64,000 bases of DNA, taken from contig WPIO01000020.1 in the NCBI GenBank assembly GCA_009760855.2, forward strand, positions 6,174,001 through 6,238,000. The letters are read 5' to 3'. Of the stretch, positions 41,406 through 52,200 are shown in pieces (position 1 is the stretch's first letter; each line of letters opens with the position of its first letter). Position numbers and translations under genes: made by a program. The notes beneath the pieces are model-generated. The model worked only from the letters and a program-made list of their open reading frames with translations, made no database searches and was not told where the DNA came from. The stretch is from Cristatella mucedo. Lineage: Eukaryota; Bryozoa; Phylactolaemata; Cristatellidae.

Positions 41406-42104
41406 CCTCTCAGCAAGTTCTTCTAGATCTCTCAGCAGCTATGACACATTTGAACTTGGGATCTTTGTGGAGTGCCTCTAAACATGCTTAGGTTTCAGCT
41501 AGTATAGCAGTAAAGTGAGTTAGGTCCCACTTAAGGTTTCAGTGATTAAGGTACAGGGCTCAACCAAGTTCAAGGTGAATGCATTTGTTGACAGTCGCCA
41601 TCTTGTGGTCAAATGTTGTCAGAAAGAACAGCAAATGGATTTAACTTGTATTTACTCATAGTTATATATGAATGATCACTCATAAGGTTTAAGAAATTAG
41701 TGCATGTTATAAATTAGTAGCTTTACTGTAAACAGCTTCCTCGAAGAAGCCCCCAAAAGTAGTCACCCATCATAATTTAGTCATTCAGTTCATTATACTC
41801 GAGTTCAAAGGCCAGTATGTTTTAACAAAAACTCTCCCCTGATCCTCAAAATAAGCTCCCATGCTCTTCTTGAGTTTTTAAGATAAGCATGATGAATAAT
41901 ATAGACATTGAAGGACATACCGAATCCCATTTTTGGATGGCTCTTAATAAAATCCGGAACCAGATGCTAATTGTTTTCAGCCTAATAATTTTCCATAAAG
42001 CTGTGTACCACTACATAAACCAGTTACAAACCACTTTCTTGGTCCTGCTTCTTGACGAATCTTCTTGAACAAACTAACCATTCAATCTTACTTCCTTTTA
42101 TGCA

Positions 42105-42175
42105 AATTTAAAGTGCCCAGAAAGAGATTGAGTTCTCTGAGGGCGCTATATCAAATGTGTTATCCTTATTATTTC
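42105..42175 (+). mobile_element. LINE-A tail-only insertion
   Basis: Hairpin AAAGTGCCCAGAAAGAG ... GAGGGCGCTATATC and a decayed ATT tail. Confidence 0.7.
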
Positions 42176-42734
42176 TAACTAATCATAGCACCTAATAATC
42201 TTCTTTATTTGCAGTCAGATGACGATGCGGCCTTTGTCCTTTGCCTCCGACAGCTGTGGCAAAATATCTTGGAGGTACTTGAAAGTTTCAGACTTGTCTG
42301 TCTATGGTCGTGACTTGGTTTGATGATGCCAGACGTTATGTCCAGTGGTGGCATCAGCAGCTTCTGAGGGCCTAACGGCATTTCTCACTTGATTATGTTC
42401 ATTCCTAGAGAGAAATTGATCCACTGTGGCCAGTCTCTTTCTTGGATAGAGCATTATAGTATCATGGCTGTTTCATTGACAAATAAAACAAAAAAGTTAA
42501 GTGAAACCGACTTTGAGGCTAATCAGTAATTGTACCATTTTGAGGTATCCAATGATGTCCTAGCCATAATCGCCACAATTCGTCACTCAGCAATATCTGG
42601 TGTAGACGTCTTAGACGTCTTTGAAGTGCTCAGAGAGAGCCACGGAGAGAGACTGTGTTTAGTGACCTGCTCGGTTGAGCCTCCAGAACACGTGTAGCCA
42701 GCTTTCGAGGAAGTAAGCAGACCTTGCCAATTAG

Positions 42735-43026
42735 TTAAAAGCAGAAAGCCTGAAGGGTGAACTCTCGACAGAGATACACTGCACACGTGCCTTCAGATCG
42801 ATCTAAGAATCGCCTAGACCTGGCTGAAAGGTCTTGGCTCTTCTCTCCACCCACGACCAGTGACCACAAGCACACAAACAGAGAAGCACCTTCGGACGGC
42901 CATCCTGGGACAGCAAGCCTTTCTGTGGAAGCCCCGCCCCCTTTCGCTAATAGGGTAAGTCGGTTGCAAGCCAGCTCAAACAAAGTGGAATTGAGGCATC
43001 CGGTCAGAGAGCACAAGCTGCTCAAG
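42735..43026 (-). CDS. Possible alternative C-terminal exon of bestrophin
   Basis: If exon 9 is spliced at GA|GTAAGC (forward 43085-43090), an AG at 43027-43028 would join in frame to about 96 codons ending in TAA at 42735. The intron would be only 64 bp. The encoded tail shows no bestrophin-specific motif, though bestrophin tails are poorly conserved. The simpler reading ends the protein at 43087. Confidence 0.2.
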
Positions 43027-43086
43027 CTCTGGTGAGTCATTGCAACGCAGGTTTGATAAAGAGGAAACCTAACCGAACGAGCCTGC

Positions 43087-43242
43087 TTACTCTAGGAATG
43101 CTGCCGAGCCCTGGAAGGGCTGTGCCTTGTACTGCTCCGATGCAGCAGTGTAGGGCAGCTGGAAGTCGTTCTCGTCCCAGTACTGGTCCTTGATGAGCAT
43201 CGGATGCTCGCTGTGCATGTCGTCGACTATTAAATACGAGAC
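43087..43242 (-). CDS. BEST: Bestrophin exon 9 (codons 318-368 plus TAA)
   Basis: Acceptor TTGTTGTCAG|GTC. Codes [18 protein letters not shown] and [17 protein letters not shown], matching the end of the bestrophin core. The last codon GAG is followed by TAA (43087-43089), but the same bases form a donor GA|GTAAGC. If TAA is used, the protein ends just before the position of the human autoinhibitory segment. Confidence 0.92.
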   Translation of the reverse strand, partial: VSYLIVDDMHSEHPMLIKDQYWDENDFQLPYTAASEQYKAQPFQGSAAFLE

Positions 43243-46200
43243 CTGACAACAAGGCAGCAGCAGCAGCAATAGTAGCTGCCATTTCTCTTGCCAGCAGCCG
43301 GCATCTAGGGTTTGCCAAGCACGTGGCAGCACACTGCTTTCCAAAAGTTTCTACACACCTGATCCATCGATTTGAGTCCGGTTGCTGCTAATGCCAGTAG
43401 TAGATTAAGTCATTAAACTGCAATAGCTATTAAAGTGCAGCAATCTGCCAATATCATTTTGCACTCAGTTTCAGTTTGCTATGCTAGGCTTAGCAAAAAA
43501 CTGCCTTAGTCACAAATCGAGTAAACCGTTCCCATGTAAACAGATGGTATGTGTGGTCGTGTGACTATCAGCCCCTCTTGGATGCCATCTAGTTCAAGAA
43601 CCTAATTTTGGCCCATTCGATTCCCAACGATGCCTCGGCCAATGATGAGCTAAGGTACTCGGATATCTCCTTGACCTTTTAAGGCCAGCTCCTGCCCTAG
43701 AGAAGCACTAGGCGACCAGAATATGCTGCCAGTTGCTCACTTTTCTGACGGTACAAGAGCAGTTTTGATGTTGCTGCACCGAAATGGCCATTCAAACAGA
43801 GTTACCGCAAGGCAGCTGAATATGTCACAGGGTTCTGTTAGGAACATTATTAGGAAACATCTGGATTATGGTAGCACAGAGTGGCAATTGGTTGCAATTG
43901 CAATTGCAATCAAGGCATTGCCTTGATCTGGTCATCAGGTGAGTTATTTTTCTGATGCTGTCCATCGATGCTGAGATCGACAAGCAAAATCAAGCCTTGC
44001 TTTTTTAGTGCTGCACAGTCAACAATGGCTTGCATATGGCCACCAGAGCATTCAGTCTTTAGTCGTTAAGCCATCTGCTCGTGGTGTTTTGGCTTACGAG
44101 CATTCCGGTTTAATAGCAGAATCTGGCAGTGCATTTCAGCAATCTTAAACCTGTCCTTCAGAGCCATGATATTGAGTTGCAGGTTCTCAATAGGAGTACA
44201 GCGACATCAAAACCCCTCAAAAAACTAAAACAATATCTGATTTAACAGCCTCTTTTGAATAGTGACAGAAGAGCCTTCGGGCCATCACCACAGCTTGCAG
44301 CAGCAATACAGAATCACCCACCCCAGGATTCAGACCTACGACCTTGGGATCGAGGTCGTGAAATGCCCTTAGAAAGAAGAAAACATTGGGTACCTTAGCT
44401 CAACATTGGCTGAGGCATCATTGGTGATGAAATGGGCCAAAAATAGGTTCAACTGGAAGGCATCCAAGAGGGGCTGACAGTCACGTGACCACATATTCCC
44501 ATCTGTTTACATGGGAACGGTTTACTCGGTTTCCGACGAATGCAGCTATATCCTAAGCCAGGCATATCTAACTGAAACTTAATGCAAAATTCTATTGACA
44601 GGTTGTTACACTTTAATAGCTAGTGTAGCTTAATAACTTAATTAACTACTGGTATTAGCAACAAACGAACTCAAATCAATGATCAGGTGTGTAGAAACCT
44701 TTTAGAGAGCAGTATAAGCAGGAAGAGTGCATTCGCGTATCACTGCAACAGTGTACTGACTACAAGACAGTGCTCGATTCACGGATGCATGCAAAACTCA
44801 GCAACTGGGCGTGCATGGAAGACAACTGCAATCCCGGGGCCTGGCATGCCATTACACAAGCTTCACAGTCGCCTGTTTAGTTTTAGCAAAGTAACACAGT
44901 CGTCCCGACTGCTGTTACTACTCACAGGTAATGTAATGTAATTTATCACCATCTATAACTCCACAAAGCCATAAAGACTATGTGGGTGTTATGCAGGAGA
45001 CTTTTGTATATCAAACTCACAGCCTAAGCAGCTGTCGGTATGCATTCGGTAACCCAACAGACTTCATCTCACGCAACAAAGAGAAAGTGGGAAGCATAGC
45101 AGACTCAGGTGAGCAGTTGAGGTAGTGAGTAGCATAGAAGTATCGCTCAGGGCCACTGAAAAGGATGAGCCACAGTCGGCAGCAGGAGAGTAGTTGTCGT
45201 TGTGTACGAATTGTGGAAGCGAGTTCCACAGTCTGCGACCTGCAGAGCTAAAGCTTTTGTCGCCAATGGTCTTTAAGTGGAGGAATGAGACAGCTAATTT
45301 TGCCCGTGCAGGACCTTAGGGCACGAGGAGGCTGAAGCTGGTGCAGCATTTCAGCTAGGTACAAAGGAGCCAAGCCGGGGTGGGCCTTGTGGGTCTGCGT
45401 TAGAACTTTGCTCCGTATCTGTTGATCAACCGGCAACCATTCTAGCTCTTTTAGCAAAGGAGAGAAGTGGTCAAACCTCTGGGACTTGAAAACTAGCCCT
45501 GCAGCCATATTTATAGCCAGCTGCAGTGGCCTAATTGCATTACTTGGCAGCCCAGCCAAAAGGGAGGTCTTGGGGCCTGTGCTTACACTAGGTGCAAACC
45601 TCTGCTGCTAGGCTTGTCTACAAGGAGCCTAGCAGATGCCACAGTAAACCACATTCCGATGATCTGAACTGGCTGCTCATCAAGCAAGGCATTGACTTCA
45701 AGGTTTAGCAGCTCACTCTTAAATTCCTTCATTCTACTGCTCTGGCCTACCCATCAGAACTATATGCAGATCAGGCTTGGCATTTGGCACCTTACCACCT
45801 GCTCTTCTGACTCAAGTAATTTAGTGGTGCCTAGAAACCTAGTGCCTCGAATCCTTTGGAAGCCCTGGATTACTTCGTACTCCCCTAAGCCTAGAACTTG
45901 GTCTCGACTGGCGTCCAGTGAAGTGACATTAAAAAAAACTAAAAAACGCACGTGTTCCTTATCGCATTTTCTGTGTCAGTGTGCATTCTTTTTAAGCACT
46001 TACACCTACTGATGCAATGCATATTACTTTTAACCACATTGACATGCTTCCTTTCCAGCATGCGCAAAGTGCGTACGAAGAGATTTAATTCTCTGGGGGT
46101 GCTTTAAAAATGTCTAATTACTGATCTCACTCTTACGATTCCACAGAGTAGCTAAGACGGCAAGCAAAAGGTTCTGAGACGAAATCACCAGCAGGAGCTA

Positions 46201-49200
46201 TGTTAACAGTGTTTGCTAATAGAGTTTACGAGATTTATCGAGCATACCTCGTCGTGTAATAAAATAGTCGCATGCTACATCAGCGAGATTAAGACAGGCT
46301 TGAGATTACTCACAGCTGCTGAAGGATAACAATTAGGAGCCGGTTACATCATTAACCATGGTTCAGTAGCATTCAAAGTCATACTCGACTATTGGCGAAT
46401 CAATTATACTCAGGGCTTCGGGCCGCCAGGTTAAGCCCTTGGCCTGGAGCTAGAGAGTTTTGGCTATGGCAGCTAGGTGCAAACTTTGAGTCTCTGTAGC
46501 TATGAAGAAGAAGGAGGATCTGCCCTAACGACGTCGACTTGTCATACAATGGTACAAGCACTCTTTAATATATACTCTCTGCGCTCTGCTGTCTGTTAGA
46601 AACAGGCCGTAGCAGCTTCTGCACTAACGTCCTAAGGCAGCAAGCAAAGTAAATTGGCAGTGTGATCAATCATTAAAATTATGACTGCCAATTTATTTAT
46701 CCCTTACGATTCTTGAATTATAACGACTTGGAACCGGTTATGTAATAACCCGTGGTACGAAGCATACAAGCCATCGCCATGTAAGAGGCATCTAGTTGTG
46801 CTCCAGCAGTTGAGCTCTCTCAACAAGCGATTTTTGCTCTGGACCTCTTGTCAGGCAATAGAGAGGGCTCTGGGAAGCCTACGAGAGTTGTACCACATGG
46901 CTAGGGCTGGACGCTTGCACTGGACCCTTGCGACCCCCTCCCCCTTGCCATCCCCTCCCCACTCGCAACCTACTCCCCTCGCAACCCACTTCCCTTTGCA
47001 ACCCACTCCTCCTTGCAAGCCCCTACCCCTTGCAACCTTCCTCCCGAGTGCTGTCGTGTGCGCTTCATTAGTAACTGACCTGGACTAGCTACTTCAAGGT
47101 ATGGGCGTTCTTCTGTGCTGCCGTGTTTGGCTGCAGTCGGCACACTTACAGCATGCGAACTGGTGATGCTTCTCCAAGTCCCAGCTTTGCTCAAGGTTCC
47201 GGACTTCGCTGGCATTCGTCGAGAGTAGGCTCGAACTAGCACCATTACACGATTACACGATTAGATTAGCACCATTACACGAGTGCTGCGTTTGAGGGCT
47301 AGTTCTGTCTGGACATGAATGCCACTACACCCGTTTTTGTAACCAAAACGCTAGCAATGGGGCCAGTCTTTGCCGATACTGGCAAAGCCCTGAGCTTTGA
47401 CACAAGGTAAGTGACTTGTAAGTGCAGCATTCACACAGATACAGTATGGCGATGGTAGCATAATGTGGGAGCAATAAAAGGTCCCATACATTAATATAAC
47501 AAGTCCATATTCGTTGCATTAAGCAGTCTGCTCGACAGCCACTACAGTTGTTGAGCAGCAGCCATACATACATAGCCATACATAGGTTAGCAAAATGCTG
47601 TTGAAGCCCAAACTATAGGCGTCGTACTGCTCTTCTAGGCGTCCAACTACCCAACCAGTCATGTCTGCTCTGCCCAGCTAATTATTTGCTCTACACTTGT
47701 GCACCCTGTGCCTATAATTACAGGACTGTCATTTGACTACTCCAAATTAACTGGGGCATGCCCACTCCAATCGCAGGCAAGCTCCAAGAAGGCAGAAGAC
47801 ACTCGGACGGGCAAACACTACTGCCGGGGCCTCTGTGCAGCAGATCTCTGCTAACACATTTCAAGTAGGTCTCGTATTTCTTGCCGCAGTGTGTGCATAA
47901 TTTTCCCAAGAAACGTCACGAGTTCTCTAGAAAAATTAGGCACTTACTGTGCCGAGCTTCGTTAGACTGCTGTTTTGCTCTGGATATGCGCTCGATGCTC
48001 AGCAAAGGCTGCACTCTGCGGACCGAGCATTGTAGCAAGAAAGCCCAACTAGAACACCAGTGAACTGAATGCTTGGGCCCACTGCTAGAGCACAACTCCT
48101 GTTTGACTCGAATGCCTGGGAGCACATGACTGCCTACTAAATGGCCTACGCTTCTATGCCGCCTAGCAGGGCCGGTTTGGTCCTTCGGTTAAGGTGCTTC
48201 TCTTATTAGAGAGCTATACAAATGAATTATATTGTAACATTAACCTTGGATTACGACATAACTGGTTCCTAGCCGTTGAACCGGGTACCTAGCCGTAAAA
48301 TCGGGCTAGCCAAGAACCGGGAATAACAATTTGGCAGTCATAATCTGGCATAATTTAGCAGGCTGCCGTTTCATATCACATGCATACATGAGTTCATGAT
48401 GGCAGCATCTGCGACTCAGTAGCTGTGCCTCAAAGAGCCGACTTCACCTATTTTCTCAGGCGACAGCAAGCAGTGCAAGTACCGGCCCCTGTTACTGTAA
48501 GGGCTGTGTTTGAGGCTTATGGAATTAGTTGAGAAGCCACTAGAGCACGTTTGTAACAGTATTCTGATGTCACCAAACAGCTTACATGCCAAAAGAGTCC
48601 CGAACCAGGCCCACCCATCCCTTGAAGCAGATCTGGTAATGTATCTCCGTCAGTAACTCCACAAAGTCATAAAGACCATGTGGGTGTTACACAGGAGAGT
48701 TTTGTATAGCCCACTCACAGCCTAAGCGGCTTTCGGTACGCATTCGGTAGCCAACATACTTCGTCTCACGAAACAAAGAGAAAGTGGGAAGCATAGCAGA
48801 GTCAGGAGAGCAGTTAAGGTAGTGAGTAGCATAGAAGTAGCAGTTCAGGACTGCTGAAAAAGATGTGCCATAGTCGGCAATTGGAGAGTAGTTGTCGTTG
48901 CGTAAGAATTGTGGAAGCCAGTTTCACAGTCTAGGACCTGCAGAGCTAAAGCTTCTGTCGCCAACTGTCTTTAAGCTGAGGAATGGGACAGCTAATTTAT
49001 TGTCCACACAGGACCTGAGGGCACGAACAGGCTGAAACTGGTGCAGCAGTTCAGCTAGGTGCAAAGGAGTCCAGCCGTGGCGGGCCTTGTGGGTCAGCGT
49101 AAGAACTTTGCTCTGTATCCTTTGCTCAACCGGCAACCATCCTAGCTCTTTCAGCAGAGGTGACACGTGCTGAAACCGCTGGGACTTGAAGACCAGCCTT

Positions 49201-52200
49201 GCAGCCATATTCATTGTCCACTGTTGTGGCATAATAGCTTTCTTTGGCAGCCCAGCCAAAAGGGAATTACAGTAATCAAGCCGAGACATAAGTAAAGAGC
49301 TAGTTAAATTTTTTACAAGCCACTGTGGGAGACAGCTTCTAATCTTGGATAGGGATCGGATGTGATGGCTAGCGGTAGAGGCAGTCTTCTGAATGAAGCT
49401 TTTGAAATTGAGGCAGCTGTCGAACACGACACCTAGATTACGAACACGTTGTGAAGGTCGCACAATAGCATCACCTATTAGAACAGCAAAGTCTTTTAAT
49501 CCAGCCACATGCTTAGGGTGTCCTATGAGCAGCAGTTCGGTTTTATCGTCATTTAATTTCAGGAAGTTTTCCGACATCCAGGATCGAATATCGGCAAGGC
49601 AAGCATTCAGTTTCTCAGTTGCTGCAGCAGATTCTGACGGTTTAAATGACAAATACAACTGAGTATCGTCAGCATAGAAGTGATATCCTACTCCATGGGC
49701 CTTAATCACTTTTCCCAGAGGTTGCGTAAAAATGGAGAACAGCAAGGGACCGAGTATGGAGCCATGTTTAATCAGCAGTGCAGAATTGCTGCAAGGCCCT
49801 CCTGAGGTAGTTGCTGGTGTACGGCCATTGCTGCCAGCTATAGCCCTCCATGTCATCTCTGAATTGACTGGCAGCTGACTCGGCAGACGATTGGCCTTTC
49901 TTCAACCGTAAGCTAGGCCAGCCGGCAGGTAGCCAACCACGAATTGCGAATTGCAGGCAGCAGGTCACTTATTGCAGAGGGGAGGCCATAGGGCCTACTG
50001 CCTGCCAAGCTATCGAGGCCATCCATTTGTTTTGAACGGCTGCATAAAAACACAACATTGTAGGGTAATACCTGCACTGGTTACCAGTCAAGCAACGGAT
50101 TGACTTCAAGGTTTTGTCGCTCACTTTTAGGTCTCTTCATTCTATGGCTCCAGCTTATCTTTCAGATATACTACCCCATCAGGCAAAGCATCGTACCACT
50201 CGCTTTTCGGAATCCAACAGTCTAGAAATACCTCGTACAAACCTTAAATCCTTTGGAGACCGTGCATTTAGCTCGTATGCTCCCACAGCCTGGAACTCCC
50301 TCCCGACCTGCATCAGAACATCCCCTGACCTGACCACATTTAAAAGAAACTTAAAAACATACCTATTTAGGACAGCATTTAGTGGGTCTTTGTGATTCGT
50401 CCTCGATGTGCTTATGCGTGCTGACACTGTTCATGGTGCCACTAACCACATTTGCATGCTGACCCAGTGCATGTAACCCCTAACCATGTTATTCATTTTG
50501 TTTGTTTTTCAAGCATGATTTTACTTACTATTCTATTGCGTATCACTTTGCAGCAAATGTAAAGCGCCTAGAAAGAGATTAAGTTCTCCGAGGGCGCTTT
50601 ATCAAGTGCAATATTATTATTATTATTATTAGAAAGTTGCTTGATTGGCAAGGGGGCCGAGCCATTGTAGAATCGCCTCCTCTGACACCCTCAACGAACC
50701 TGCCGAGCAAGTTACTGAGCTAAACTAGCAATTGCAAACTGTACTACTGTGTGTAGCCTGGATCTGCTAAATCCTACATTCATTCCGGCTGAGTGACCTC
50801 AAGCACTCAGCCAGAATGGCATTGCTCACCAGCACTTGCCTACTTTCGGCAGTAAATATCAGCTACATTAAGCTCACGTAATGGTTGGGTTATACACTGC
50901 ACTCCCATCTTTTGCTATATGTCTTTTATTGCACTGCAGGTGGGCAGTGTTGACTCAGATTTGCAATAACTCAGCACTAATTTCCTGAAGAGTGCACATG
51001 CCAAGGCTGTGTAACATGCATTAATGGTATGAACATCACACGGGTGATATGGGGTAAATCCCATGGGGATTGCATTAGATCATGGATAGGCACAATTTTC
51101 GGACTTACTACTCCATTTCAGGACTTACTACTCCATTTCAGGAGGTGAAGAAGGCACACTAGGCCAGAAGAAACCAAGCCCTCCGGCTTGGCAGTGGGCG
51201 TGGCAATACCAACAAACAATGGCAAAAGAGGCACAGTAGACATATATCATTCCTCCCCAGCCAGGCACTCCTGTTTCAAGTTCTAAAAATAAACGAGGGC
51301 CACAACTTGAGCTGCAACAGCAGTAATGAACAAGAACGAAACCGGGACAACTCAATTAGGCCGGATTCATCAATAAATAACTAAGGGGCCACTAGGCCGG
51401 ACTTGAGCACTGGCTAGGCCAGATCTGGCCTAAAGGCCGGGTTTGCCGGCCTCTGCATCAGATCAAAGGAATAGCAGTTAGTCAGTAAGCCCTGGCTGGA
51501 CATTCTGGATCGCTGCCAGGATCACATCCTATCGGCAGCCAGCCGTTGTTCAGACCCTTTCAGGCAGTGCTTACAATGTCGTTTTCTGTCCACTACCCGA
51601 TAATCTCAACATTTAGGAGTCACTGGTCATGCCTTTTGTATTACCAGTTGTTATGGTATCCCTGCTCTGAAGAAATGCATTCCGGATATCGGAGCTAAAC
51701 ATGTCTTGGGTAACGTGGTGTTTTGCCATAAATCAACTGGGCGTGCTATCCTCCACCATTTCTTACAATGCAAAGGTGGCAGGAACTTTAAGCCACTTTT
51801 CATTGGTCGGCTGGTCTTCACCTCTATCTCGGCCCAGAATTAGAACCGTGCTGTGCTGGATCTGCCTACAATCCAAAAACTAGATCACCCCACCTCCGAA
51901 TGGGTGACATGTGCTACACAAGCTACTGGTACAAGTGCAACTTAGATGCGCTCCTTTAGGTAGTAGCAAAGTGATCTGCGTTGCAACCAGGGAAGGAATA
52001 GCTAGCCAAGGCAACATTACTGGTCACACCTTCGACCCAAAGTTTCATCTGCGATGACTTGCCGACTTAGACCAAGGATAAGGTGGTGAGTCAAACGGGA
52101 GTTGTGCTCTAGTCTAGTGGGCCCAAGCATTCAGTTCACTGGTGTTCTTGTGGTTCTTTCTTGCTACAATGCTCGGTCAGCAGAGTGCAGCCTTCAGAGC

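Larger units (their letters stand above)
41406..43026. other. Region downstream of bestrophin exon 9
   Basis: Holds a LINE-A tail (42105-42175) and minus ORFs at 42583-42786 and 42735-43040. The latter could be an alternative 3' exon of bestrophin (see its own entry). A TTTATT near 42203 is an AATAAA on the minus strand, but nothing else supports it as the poly(A) signal. Confidence 0.4.
43333..44713. mobile_element. DNA transposon with about 325 bp inverted repeats
   Basis: The left arm (43333-43659) and right arm (44390-44713) are reverse complements at roughly 80%, starting ACTGCTTTCCAAAAG and ACTGCTCTCTAAAAG. Shared blocks include CTACACACCTGAT, AAACCGTTCCCATGTAAACA and CAGCCCCTCTTGGATGCC. 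The inside holds a helix-turn-helix-like ORF (43723-43926) and a SINE-A. A TA may flank the right end. The superfamily is not certain. It is non-autonomous, and lies in bestrophin intron 8 about 90 bp from exon 9. Confidence 0.8.

Noticed and set aside
48924-49856. A retroviral or LTR-element polymerase
   Set aside because: The YADD motif, the LxWLPVxQRI C-terminus, the absence of LTRs, protease and integrase, and the microsatellite tail all point to an L2/CR1-like non-LTR element.
48924-49856. An intact host gene of 310 codons
   Set aside because: It is a 5'-truncated LINE-B. The same protein is repeated, broken, at 24315, 40693, 44936 and 59395.
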